NCBI GenBank assembly: GCA_002691205.1
Contig: NZHD01000116.1
Coordinates: 68,000 to 115,516, forward strand
Direction of reading: 5' to 3'
Length of the DNA: 47,517 nt
Origin: Deltaproteobacteria bacterium
Lineage (GTDB): Bacteria > Myxococcota_A > UBA9160 > UBA4427
The notes below the pieces were generated by a model. It searched no databases. It was not told the DNA's origin and saw only the letters and a list, made by a program, of their open reading frames with translations. This document shows, piece after piece, positions 34,701-42,148 of this stretch; the first letter of the stretch is position 1; every line of letters starts with the position of its first letter. The position numbers and the translations under genes are program-made.

Positions 34701-35006
34701 CGCGAGGAGAGAAACATGCGAATCCGCATCGGCGTGAAAGATCCGATGAAAGAACTCCTCGAAATGAGCGTGGAGACAGCCTCTGGCAAAACTCTTGAAG
34801 AACTGGGCGCTTCGTTTGCGCAGATTCGAGATCGAGCCGGGTACGCCAAAGGGGAGCTGAATTGGCGGCCCCATCGAGGCCAAGCGGGTCTGTATGTCTT
34901 CACATTTTCGGCCAAGCGGCCAAATGGACTCACCGTCCGCAAGAGCGTTGAGGTGAATATCGAACCGGCCCGCTCACGATCTTCCGGAGCCCAGCCCACC
35001 CCCTGA
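31731..35006 (+). CDS. secreted subtilisin-like serine peptidase (S8) with Asp-rich insert and propeller-type C-terminus
   Basis: A 1091-residue exported protease. A hydrophobic signal (FVLIFLFLFTTPALS) ends near residue 45; residues ~48-185 look like a propeptide ending in the IAWVQQDH stretch. The catalytic triad is Asp ~227 (VVDTGVD), His ~308 (GHGTHVAG) and Ser ~490 (GTSMASPHVAG). Between Asp and His an insert of about 60 residues is packed with DxDxDG-like runs (DLNSNGRVDAEDLNGIDDDG, DGDGDGFYDG) that should bind Ca2+. Residues ~640-1000 carry repeated IVW...D-x-R/N-G strands like a beta-propeller, several with Cys pairs. It should cleave extracellular protein; the propeller may bind substrate or the cell surface. 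ATG start with only a weak ribosome site. No operon partner. Confidence 0.9.
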   Translation: MIKPSSTDPSLSSSPLSSKTRLTHSPYLYAFVLIFLFLFTTPALSKSRAPGLIVRFQSEGPHALLESAEQLFESRTPFRQRTADASSSIDTLNSQYKVKRIRALFREAGSSSLQEQRSKLSQRLRKGETQNRGTQNTWPDISHIYRIELPDGANTQTAMKSFESDPHIAWVQQDHSNALDGITNDPYLSSTGTWGQSYEDLWALYRIRAIEAWELSQGEGTVVAVVDTGVDYTHPDLADNIWINPGEDLNSNGRVDAEDLNGIDDDGNGFIDDLRGFDFANSFDGDGDGFYDGPLDESDPDPFDDRGHGTHVAGTIAAVGSNGLGIIGVAPKAKIMALKGFPSEGDGLDSDLWRAVLYAAVNGADVINNSWSCRPNCPNNPLAEEVLDIVQSLGVVVVTSAGNAQRDAVVNSPENLRNTITVGASGQDDQRSVSISNFGWVVDLMAPGGGPASDPSVRVARRNILSLRSSGDSSPDFVVDELYLRLAGTSMASPHVAGVVALLKAQRPELDYETIRRILRQSAADIGNKGHDYDTGAGRLDALAALEMTDPPDMGARITSPQNWALFGQGEEILFTGSATGAELQSWTLEVGAGTNPSQWVLISSGTTAITGEMARWSPEDNEQGAYVVRLSANSTQGDTFLEFSQFSVELQTPQRFSSPGQPAQDPDIAYPWIVWSSNRDSDDPFSPAEDRDLFLTNIRNGREISIHRGPGRQEEPSISSYGKRVTLSWNTDQLQATASSELEGCGFHLYRPRCNPFSISRDPSLFPESRAMGPYIVWLETVEDRRKLISCKVNPDGQGCEPSSLGQANPFDVSFPAGTGQSLIWNEVKNGYRFGLCEIDSDTGLCPKVGFAEGSPSLSRPTASGDFVAWVGFTGQTNGPLRICEFNRDTGACPWINVARGVADLRPQLSGNRLVWEDSKNGEASDIFFCEYDSLRGVCPVQRLTGQMGVQTDSRIDDDWIVWEDERNGSSAIYGSALPSFKKARIHRAREERNMRIRIGVKDPMKELLEMSVETASGKTLEELGASFAQIRDRAGYAKGELNWRPHRGQAGLYVFTFSAKRPNGLTVRKSVEVNIEPARSRSSGAQPTP

Positions 35007-35119
35007 AAATCGTATTCAGCGCCCCCCTAAAAAACGACTGAAGTATCCGGTATCCTTCTCCAGATATCAGAGAGCGTTCTCGCGCGGCGAAGATATGCGC
35101 GATTTCTCATGGGGAGGCC

Positions 35120-36280
35120 ATGCCAGATACAGATCAACCGATTGCGGGGTACAACGGCCTGACACATGTGGAGCCGACTCTCCCCACCCATTTTTACCTA
35201 GACGAAGATCACTACGAGCAAGAACTCCGTCAAATCTGGTATCGGAACTGGCTCTATGTTTGTCGTGCCAGTGACCTCGTTGGCCCAAGAGCCTTCCGAG
35301 TCTTCGAAATCGGCTCCCAGCAAATCCTCATCCTCCGAGATGAAGAGAACGAACTCAGAGCCTTTCACAATACGTGTCGACACCGAGGGTCAATTCTTGC
35401 ACAGGAATCCCAGGGGCGATTTCGATCCTCGATGATCATCTGTCCGTACCATGCTTGGGGATATGACCTGTGTGGAAATCTTAAAAAGACACCCACGCGT
35501 CATCCCCAACCGGACTTTCATAAAGAAGACTACTCCCTATACGGCGTGGGTATCCGCGATTGGAATGGGTTCATCTTTATTCATCTCGATGAAGCGAATG
35601 CGCAACCCTTGGAAGACAGCTTCAATGATGCAAACGTACTCAATCATTGGGACCTTTCCGAATTACAGATTGGCCATAGCCATCACAAACAGCTCGACTG
35701 CAACTGGAAGGTCTTCTGGGAAAACTTCAACGAGTGTTTGCATTGCCCGAACATTCACCCAGAGCTCTCGCGCATCGTGCCGCTTTACAAACAATATTTC
35801 ATGGAAGTAAATGACGACCCCAAATGGGAGGAGCATCAAAAGTCAGGAGACCTGCTTTACAAGGCTGGACTCTCTCAAGGCAATGAAACTTGGTCCACGA
35901 CCGGAGAGGCATGCACTGAATATTTCCCAAACCTTACCCAGGAAGAGATTAAAAATGGGCATACCTATTGTGAGACTCTCCCCTCAGCTTTCATCGTGGG
36001 ACATGTTGACTATGTCCGAGTCCTCCGGGTGCTCCCGATAGGGCCTGAGAGAACCGACATCTTTACACAATGGCTTTTTCGTAAAGAGACACTCGAGGAC
36101 GCTTCGTTTAGCGCCAACGCAGTCACGGAGTTCGGCGAAAAAGTCATCGAGCAAGATGGATTCGTCGCCGAGTTGAACCAGAAGGGGCTCCACTCCATTC
36201 GGCATAAACAAGGTACTTTAATGGCGGAAGAATATTCTGTGCACGACTTCCACCAGTGGGTCAAGCGACAACTCGACTGA
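35120..36280 (+). CDS. Rieske [2Fe-2S] oxygenase alpha subunit
   Basis: A 386-residue ring-hydroxylating-type oxygenase. The Rieske cluster ligands are C86-x-H88 (NTCRHRGS) and C108-x2-H111 (IICPYHAW). The mononuclear iron site is in WENFNECLHCPNIHPELSR, with both His ligands present. Overall pattern and length are closer to N-demethylating members (glycine betaine GbcA type and related amine oxygenases) than to naphthalene-type dioxygenases. It would use O2 and electrons from a separate reductase, which is not encoded here. ATG start; a GGGGAGG tract lies close upstream. It stands alone between the subtilase and the transporter gene, so its substrate cannot be assigned. Confidence 0.9.
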   Translation: MPDTDQPIAGYNGLTHVEPTLPTHFYLDEDHYEQELRQIWYRNWLYVCRASDLVGPRAFRVFEIGSQQILILRDEENELRAFHNTCRHRGSILAQESQGRFRSSMIICPYHAWGYDLCGNLKKTPTRHPQPDFHKEDYSLYGVGIRDWNGFIFIHLDEANAQPLEDSFNDANVLNHWDLSELQIGHSHHKQLDCNWKVFWENFNECLHCPNIHPELSRIVPLYKQYFMEVNDDPKWEEHQKSGDLLYKAGLSQGNETWSTTGEACTEYFPNLTQEEIKNGHTYCETLPSAFIVGHVDYVRVLRVLPIGPERTDIFTQWLFRKETLEDASFSANAVTEFGEKVIEQDGFVAELNQKGLHSIRHKQGTLMAEEYSVHDFHQWVKRQLD

Positions 36281-36375
36281 CGGATACGTCAAAAACGCGA
36301 GCCCATGCATCACAAATCACAAAAGACCAAGAAAACAGCGCCCCTCTTCTAAAGCCAATACTCCAGAAAGACATA

Positions 36376-37161
36376 ATGAAACTCCACCCCATCGAAGCCT
36401 CACCTCTTCACGCGCGCAGAGAGCGCGTCTTTCTTGTGCTCGCCGGCTTATTTCTCGGCACCCTTGCGATGCTTAACATCCTAGGGCTGTTGCGATTCAT
36501 CCGACTCGGAGAAATGGAAACGCTCTCATTCGGAACATTAACCTTCGCCGTGGCGGTAGGGGTTCTTCCCTACCCCCTCACTTTCCTCTGTACCGATCTG
36601 ATCTGCGAGCTTTACGGGCAAGCCCGAGCGAATGCTGTGGTGTGGACAGGGCTCCTCCTAAACGGCTGGGTCCTTTTTATTCTTTGGCTGGGAGGCGTAT
36701 TGCCTGGATTTGAGACCATTGACCCAGCCAGCAGTCTTCCGGCGCTGGATTCCGCAGGGCGCTTGCCTGTCTTCTTTGAAGTCAGAAGATTTGCCTTTGG
36801 AGCGACCATCGCTTCAATGATCGCGTATATGACGGCTCAGTTTACGGACGTGTTCATGTTTCACTTCTGGAAAAGACTCACCAAAGGGAAACATCTCTGG
36901 CTACGGAACAACGGATCGACGATGGTCAGTCAGCTGGTCGACTCTTCGGCCGTCATTCTGATCACTTGGTGGATCGGAGGTTTTGACGCCATCCTCAACG
37001 AAGACAGTTCATTGGGCGCTCAACTCGGCGTCTTAATTCTTACGGGGTACCTCTTCAAATTCTCCTTCGCGCTGTTAGACACACTCCCTTTCTACTGGCT
37101 CACAAAAAGGCTCAGCGGCTATCTGGAAATCGACCCCCTGGCAGAGGAAGAGATCACATAA
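36376..37161 (+). CDS. VUT/YhhQ-family transporter (queuosine-precursor transporter-like)
   Basis: A 261-residue integral membrane protein with six or so helices. The family marks are FAVAVGVLPYPLTFLCTDLICELYG near residue 58 (T-D-x-x-x-E-x-Y/W-G), QFTDVFMFHFWKRLTKGKHLWLRNNGSTMVSQLVDS in the middle and a final helix before LEIDPL. YhhQ proteins import queuine or preQ precursors in many bacteria; that role is inferred from the family. The ATG at 36376 starts the conserved protein; the frame is open 120 bases upstream, but those 40 codons overlap the Rieske gene end and are unconserved. No preQ1 aptamer was recognised in the 95-bp leader. Confidence 0.88.
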   Translation: MKLHPIEASPLHARRERVFLVLAGLFLGTLAMLNILGLLRFIRLGEMETLSFGTLTFAVAVGVLPYPLTFLCTDLICELYGQARANAVVWTGLLLNGWVLFILWLGGVLPGFETIDPASSLPALDSAGRLPVFFEVRRFAFGATIASMIAYMTAQFTDVFMFHFWKRLTKGKHLWLRNNGSTMVSQLVDSSAVILITWWIGGFDAILNEDSSLGAQLGVLILTGYLFKFSFALLDTLPFYWLTKRLSGYLEIDPLAEEEIT

Positions 37162-37237
37162 GCTCTCAAATGAAGCCTCTCTAAGAGCAGCCGCTTTCCC
37201 ACAGCGCGAAGTGAACCCCACCGAAAAACCGGCTGTC

Positions 37238-38758
37238 TTAGCGGGCCCTTTCCGCCCACGGCTCTCTATCCTCAGGCCCTCCAAATGAATCAGGGTCCAT
37301 GAGAGAGCGAAACATAGAAGGATGAATAGACGGCCCCAAGGGCCAGTCTGCCATAGTCGCCTGCATCGAGACCACGCGATCAGGAAAGTCCTCTGCACGA
37401 TCCCGCTTTTCACTCGGGTCGGCATAAATGTTATACAGCTGAGGTGGCGGGTTGACCCAAGGAAGAGGCGAAAAAGGCAGGACTAGCTTCCAGGGGCCTC
37501 GAATCAAAGCGGTTCCGTCAAAGCCTTGCACATAGAATTCACGCGGAGGCAGTGCGCTCGGAACCTTCACCTCATCCGAGAGGATCGCTTGCCAACGTGT
37601 ATCTCCATCGAGACCCTCGGGGATTCCTTCAGACAACCCGGCCGCCTGCAATAATGTGGGAAGTACATCCTGAGCCGTCACAAAGGCGTCACTGATTCCC
37701 GGCTGCAGATACCCTGGCGCCCAAAGAACCGAGGGAACCCGAATGCCCCCTTCATAGACTGACGTTTTCCCGGCCCGCAGAGGCGCATTATCACTTGCGC
37801 CCTCATTTATATTTTTACGTACAAACTCAAGTCCGTCGATTGGCAGAGGCGTGCCGAAGACAGTAATCAAAGCATCAATCAGGCTCCGCAAACCCTCTGG
37901 GTTGGCTGATCGGTTGAGCCCTCCATTATCGCTAAAAAACCAAACCAACGTATCTTCGCTCATTCCCTCCACTTGAAGCTTCGCGAGAATACGACCGATG
38001 GCTACATCCAGTTCAGTCACCATCCCAGCATGAAGGCGACGCTCAAACTGCATCTCTTCGGAATACCCGTCCATACTCGATTCAGGCGCTTCGTTGGGAA
38101 GATGAGGCGCATTAAAAGAAGCAAACAGAAAGGTGGGGCGAGACCGATCACGACCTTCGATTAAGTTGACAACCTCGTCAGCAATCAAGTGAGTCGTATA
38201 ACCCTCCTCACGCACCGTGACGCCATTACGTTGCCAGTCATGCCCGCCACCGTGGTTGTGATCCCAATAGCCAATACCGCCCGTGACATGGCCGTAAAAG
38301 TGTTCAAAACCGCGCTCCTGAGGGAGATAAGCCCGCTGGGTATGACCAAGGTGCCACTTCCCCGCCATCAGGGACTGGTATCCGAGTCCAGTCAAGATCT
38401 CAGGCAGCACCTTTTCATCAAGAGGCAGGCCTGTAACCGTACCTTTCGCAATCGGCTGATAAACCCCGAGTCTCACCGACGATTTTCCTGTCATCACTGA
38501 GGCCCGGGTGGGACTGCAAGAGGGCTGCACGTAGAACCGGTTGAGCTCGACGCCATTTTGCATCATCCGGTCGATGTGGGGCGTTTTAATTTCGCTGTCG
38601 TGATACCCCACGTCTCGCCAACCGAGATCATCGGCCATAATGAGAACAATATTGGGGGGGCGAGCTTCGGCCCAATTCACAGTGGCAAACATCCAAAAGC
38701 TCAAAACGCCGAGAGTCCAAGAAAAGAGGCGCAAACCGTTTCTAAAATACGCCGGCAT
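37238..38758 (-). CDS. exported sulfatase (arylsulfatase type)
   Basis: A 506-residue sulfatase with a signal peptide of about 32 residues ending AEA. The metal site begins NIVLIMADDLGWRDVGYHD, and the catalytic Cys to be converted to formylglycine is Cys81 in CSPTRASVMTGK, giving the C-x-P-x-R motif. FFSDNGGLNR and KWHLGH also match the family. It should act in the periplasm or outside on sulfate esters; the substrate class is not readable. ATG 38758 has GGAGGG five bases upstream and starts the signal peptide. A longer frame to 38872 would add 38 basic residues and is disfavoured. The start overlaps the end of the upstream SDR gene by 17 bases, so translation is probably coupled. No formylglycine-generating enzyme gene is in view. 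Confidence 0.9.
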   Translation of the reverse strand: MPAYFRNGLRLFSWTLGVLSFWMFATVNWAEARPPNIVLIMADDLGWRDVGYHDSEIKTPHIDRMMQNGVELNRFYVQPSCSPTRASVMTGKSSVRLGVYQPIAKGTVTGLPLDEKVLPEILTGLGYQSLMAGKWHLGHTQRAYLPQERGFEHFYGHVTGGIGYWDHNHGGGHDWQRNGVTVREEGYTTHLIADEVVNLIEGRDRSRPTFLFASFNAPHLPNEAPESSMDGYSEEMQFERRLHAGMVTELDVAIGRILAKLQVEGMSEDTLVWFFSDNGGLNRSANPEGLRSLIDALITVFGTPLPIDGLEFVRKNINEGASDNAPLRAGKTSVYEGGIRVPSVLWAPGYLQPGISDAFVTAQDVLPTLLQAAGLSEGIPEGLDGDTRWQAILSDEVKVPSALPPREFYVQGFDGTALIRGPWKLVLPFSPLPWVNPPPQLYNIYADPSEKRDRAEDFPDRVVSMQATMADWPLGPSIHPSMFRSLMDPDSFGGPEDREPWAERAR

Positions 38759-39521
38759 ACGACCCTCCATCGAGCTGGATATTTTGACCCGAGATGTAAC
38801 TCGCTTGACGGCTGCAGAGAAACGCACACGCGTCGCCAAACTCCTCGGGTCGACCCAGTCGCCCCGCTGCAATTGACTGCTTCATTTCGTCGTAAGCCTG
38901 CTCTACTGAAAAGTCGCCCAGTTTTGCGCGCATCTCGGCCATGTAACGCTGACGGTCCGTGTCGATGCGCTCGGGCAACAAATTATTCAAAGTGACATTC
39001 GATGAAGCGACTTGACGCGAAAGTGCCTTGCTCACACTAGTCAGGCCTGTGCGTGCACCTGTGGAAAGGCCCATGGGTGCAAGGGGAGTCTTCACCATAG
39101 CGGAGGTGATATTCACGATGCGTCCAAACTCACGCTCCACCATTCCATCTAGAACAGATCGAATCATCAGCACCGGCGCCAGCATGTTGGCCTCGAGGGC
39201 CGAGATCCAATCCTCGCGGCCCCAATCCTGAAAACGACCCGGAGGCGGCCCGCCATTATTGTTGATCAAAATGTCGGGATCGGGACACGCTGCAAGAAGC
39301 GCTTCCCGAGTCTCTTCAAGTTCAATATTGCCTAAAACAAAGTTGACATGAACATCAAACTCAGCCCTGATCTCGTCCGCTGTAGCCTCCAATGCCTGGG
39401 AATCTCTGCCGTTCAAAGTCACATGCACTCCTTCCCCAGCAAGAGAGAATGCACAGGCTTTTCCTAACCCTCGACTTGAAGCGCAAACGATGGCGTGGCG
39501 ATCTGCAATCCCTAAATCCAT
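38742..39521 (-). CDS. SDR-family protein lacking the Tyr/Lys catalytic pair
   Basis: A 259-residue SDR by fold: cofactor loop CASSRGLGKA, LINNNGG in the NNAG position, and the end ISGQNIQLDGG. The active-site Ser is kept (Ser140 in NITSAM), but where Y-x3-K should stand the sequence reads STGAR (Ser153 and Arg157), so the standard proton relay is missing. Such proteins exist in several lineages and may use other residues or act without redox chemistry. ATG start with GAGG seven bases upstream. Its end overlaps the sulfatase start, indicating one transcript of two genes. Substrate unknown. Confidence 0.85.
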   Translation of the reverse strand: MDLGIADRHAIVCASSRGLGKACAFSLAGEGVHVTLNGRDSQALEATADEIRAEFDVHVNFVLGNIELEETREALLAACPDPDILINNNGGPPPGRFQDWGREDWISALEANMLAPVLMIRSVLDGMVEREFGRIVNITSAMVKTPLAPMGLSTGARTGLTSVSKALSRQVASSNVTLNNLLPERIDTDRQRYMAEMRAKLGDFSVEQAYDEMKQSIAAGRLGRPEEFGDACAFLCSRQASYISGQNIQLDGGSYAGVF

Positions 39522-39619
39522 CCGGTCCTCTTCTCCACTCCCTTACGGGAAGCTCAAAACTAAAACTCAACCAGCATAGAGATTTACAGTACGACAGCGA
39601 AACAAACCTTCCCGGATCG

Positions 39620-40315
39620 TCATTTCTCTTCCCTGGGACGAAACACCTCTCTCAGCCAACGGCGACTGGGAGGAAAAGCCAAGGGGAGGACCACCGCCAA
39701 AATCATCACTCCACTTGCCTGAAGAATAGGTAACCACTCGCCCTCCACGAGACTACTGCCAAAGTAAATGTATGTGCTGGCCCGAATTACAGCCCCCACC
39801 CCCAATGCGAATTCAAAACCAAGAATAGACATAGACGAGATCCCAGCCATCGCGTGCAGGGGGGTCAGTAAGCCCAATGGATACCCCGTCCCAAACATCA
39901 CCAACAGGACCCCGGGCCGCTGACCTGCCAGTTCCAGCACATGACGAAAACGTTTTGGGGTGCGTGCCTCCACCGCTTCTCGACCCGCCATTCGGGCCAA
40001 AGTGAAAATAAATGAACCCGACACAATCAGGCCCAAGCTTCCATAAAGAATTCCGCGGCTCGTTCCGGCCACTAAGCCAATCAAAAGCAGAGCGGCTCCC
40101 GACGGAATCCCCATAAACGACCGAAAAGCGACCAGGGCAACGCAGGCCAGGGGGAAAGCCGGCCCAAGAGCCAAGAGGTTTTCACGAATCTTCGACGGGG
40201 AGAGATCTTCAGGGGACAGACCGATCCCGAGCCATTCGCGCAAATAGAAGCCAGCTCCAAAGAGAGCGGCCACCAGAACAACCAGAACAAGAGTTTTACG
40301 ATATCGAGGGGACAT
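39620..40315 (-). CDS. TVP38/TMEM64-family membrane protein (VTT/DedA-like)
   Basis: A 231-residue inner-membrane protein with about six hydrophobic segments. The FRSFMGIPSGAALLLIGLVAG and GTGYPLGLLTPLHAMAGISSMSILGFEFAL stretches are in the positions of the VTT domain (F/Y-x6-P motif and re-entrant loop). Members are implicated in lipid scrambling or undecaprenyl-phosphate recycling, though this member's function is not known. ATG start. It lies between the SDR/sulfatase pair and the split pseudouridine synthase genes, all leftward, with gaps of 98 and 32 bp. Confidence 0.85.
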   Translation of the reverse strand: MSPRYRKTLVLVVLVAALFGAGFYLREWLGIGLSPEDLSPSKIRENLLALGPAFPLACVALVAFRSFMGIPSGAALLLIGLVAGTSRGILYGSLGLIVSGSFIFTLARMAGREAVEARTPKRFRHVLELAGQRPGVLLVMFGTGYPLGLLTPLHAMAGISSMSILGFEFALGVGAVIRASTYIYFGSSLVEGEWLPILQASGVMILAVVLPLAFPPSRRWLREVFRPREEK

Positions 40316-40347
40316 GAATGATCAGTGGCTCCTGCTTTCCTGTGCAG

Positions 40348-40992
40348 TTAAAACGGCGGAGAAGAGTGAAAGTCAACCTCGCGTCCCTCACTCGGATGCT
40401 GAAAACCAAGATCGCAGGCGTGGAGCTTCATTTGACCTGCACCAGTCCCATAGCCGTAGAGCGGATCGCCCACGATCGGGCTACCCAGCCCACGTCGATC
40501 TGCTGAATGTACGCGGAGTTGATGAGTTCGGCCCGTAATTGGAATAAATTCAACTCTCGTATGCCCCTCCTCCACCGCGATCCGTTGCCAATGAGTCACC
40601 CCCATTTTTCCATGTTCACGATCGAAAATTTGACGTGGACGGTTCTCAAGGTCCAGGCGAAAAGGCAATTCGATGGTCCCTTCGGCTTCCTCAATCTCAC
40701 CCTCTAGAAGAGCCACATATCGCTTCCGAATCTTTCGAGTATGAAATTGAGCAGAAAGGTTTCTATGAGCTTCTTTATTTAAGGCCAACACCATCAATCC
40801 GGAAGTATCCATATCTAAACGGTGCACCTCTGGATGTTCGATACAGTCTGAGTAAAGGGATCGCACTCGAAGACAAACGCAGTCCTTTTTGTCGGGCCCT
40901 CTGCCCGGAACCGAGAGCAGGCCGCTCGCCTTCTCGACCACAACAAAGTCAGGATCTTCGTGAATAATTTTCAGAGCGGGCTCACTCAACAT
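40348..40992 (-). CDS. RluA-type pseudouridine synthase, catalytic domain
   Basis: A 214-residue enzyme, the size of E. coli RluA. VVVEKASGLLSVPGRG, the catalytic HRLDMDTSG (Asp60), HTRKIRKRYVALLEG and ITGRTHQLRVHSADRRGLGSPIVGDPLYG are all present. It isomerises specific uridines in rRNA and/or tRNA. ATG 40992 is the start that fits RluA; its codons overlap the stop of the upstream gene by 11 bases, with only a weak ribosome site, so translation probably depends on termination of that gene. The upstream gene looks like the N-terminal half of the two-domain RluA proteins, so this may be a split or frameshifted gene. Confidence 0.9.
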   Translation of the reverse strand: MLSEPALKIIHEDPDFVVVEKASGLLSVPGRGPDKKDCVCLRVRSLYSDCIEHPEVHRLDMDTSGLMVLALNKEAHRNLSAQFHTRKIRKRYVALLEGEIEEAEGTIELPFRLDLENRPRQIFDREHGKMGVTHWQRIAVEEGHTRVEFIPITGRTHQLRVHSADRRGLGSPIVGDPLYGYGTGAGQMKLHACDLGFQHPSEGREVDFHSSPPF

Positions 40993-41914
40993 GATCGAGA
41001 CCACAAAGCATAAAGCCCAAAACAGGTTCGCATCGAGAAGCACAAGCCGAGTAAAACTGGCCGGATCTCCTCTTCCCTGACGCACTCACCCCGCCCCAAT
41101 AGAACTCCGCGATCCCTAAAGGTTTCAGCTTATGCAAAACAGCATGATTCAGTAATTTGGGGGCGCAACATTCGCCTACCCCTCCAGGAATCCTACCCGA
41201 ACCCAAGAAAGCGTCCTTGAGCCCCCGGGCCTCTCCCCTGAAGTTGTGAAATCGGTACAGCGCCTGCATAGTCTGCAGAAGTTCTTGCGAAACCGCCTTC
41301 CTCTCCAGCAGAAGGTCTTGGTAGCTATTGGACCCTAAAGGCTCGGCTTTGATTTCCTCCGTCAGTTCCAGAATCACTTTCTGCGCTGGCAAAACCGTAC
41401 CGAAAAAGTTTTCGGCACTCAGCAAAGGAGGCACCCAACCTTCGACTTCACGAATCCCATCATGAAGAGAAGAAAAGGCGCGAAGAACGACTCTCTCCCC
41501 TTGCTGATTTTGACACTCGAGGACCCCGAACATGTGCCCTCGACCTCTTGGGAAGAGGCGATGAAACGAGAGTCGCGGCTGAGCTTCCGTCGGATTCGCT
41601 AGGTAATCCAGGCGTTGAATGCATTCAAATTCTCGCATCAGATTTTCTGCATAAAACCGCGCTTGACCCACGGGCAGGCTGTGAATGCGATCACAATCCT
41701 CACAAAAGCCTTCACAACCAAAATCATCTGCCTGATCTAAAGTTGTCGTCTCTTTAGGGCTTCGACGCCCTCGCGCTGATAATTCAGTTCCTGTGTTGGA
41801 ATCTGGAGCCAAATTCACTCTCCCGAAAATTCTTCTTCTCCGTCTGCCGGAGAAATACGAGTGGTCTTTCACCGCTCGCATCCGAGAGCACCGGAGTCTC
41901 TCGACTAAAATCAC
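40982..41914 (-). CDS. N-terminal domain of a two-domain RluA-type pseudouridine synthase, encoded separately
   Basis: About 310 residues. The end, GVGECCAPKLLNHAVLHKLKPLGIAEFYWG then QFYSACASRCEPVLGFMLCGL, matches the block that precedes the catalytic domain in long RluA-family proteins of ~550 residues. The Cys pattern near residue 67 (CEGFCEDC) and in the C-terminal block could bind a metal. The middle has a helical segment from 170 to 240. The catalytic domain follows in another frame at 40348-40992. The start is unclear: GTG 41914 has GAGG upstream, ATG 41881 has none, and conserved sequence may begin only around residue 75. Possible explanations are a natural split, a frameshift, or an assembly error. 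Confidence 0.8.
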   Translation of the reverse strand: MILVERLRCSRMRAVKDHSYFSGRRRRRIFGRVNLAPDSNTGTELSARGRRSPKETTTLDQADDFGCEGFCEDCDRIHSLPVGQARFYAENLMREFECIQRLDYLANPTEAQPRLSFHRLFPRGRGHMFGVLECQNQQGERVVLRAFSSLHDGIREVEGWVPPLLSAENFFGTVLPAQKVILELTEEIKAEPLGSNSYQDLLLERKAVSQELLQTMQALYRFHNFRGEARGLKDAFLGSGRIPGGVGECCAPKLLNHAVLHKLKPLGIAEFYWGGVSASGKRRSGQFYSACASRCEPVLGFMLCGLDHVE

Positions 41915-42148
41915 CCAGTCGGGCCTCGTAGATGCTAGCCACTGGGCGCTCTCAATGCCTCAGACGCACGCCCGAGTCCAGATCGCACCCGCCAGAACCT
42001 CTCAAAAGGCCCATTTGCCCCCCTTGCGGCCCAAGCCGCTTGGGAACTCGAAGCCACAGCGCTATACATGCGGACTCTACAGATCGGCCTGGGACGCCCG
42101 AACACGATTTCGGTGCCTCCGACCCGACAACAAAAGGAATTTTTAGGA

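Noticed and set aside
36281..36375. Possible preQ1 riboswitch ahead of the YhhQ-like gene
   Set aside because: I looked for the small C-rich stem-loop with A-rich tail and did not find it.
41793..42146. 117-codon rightward frame upstream of the orphan gene
   Set aside because: Antisense to the RluA N-terminal-domain gene, basic and low-complexity composition, no ribosome site.
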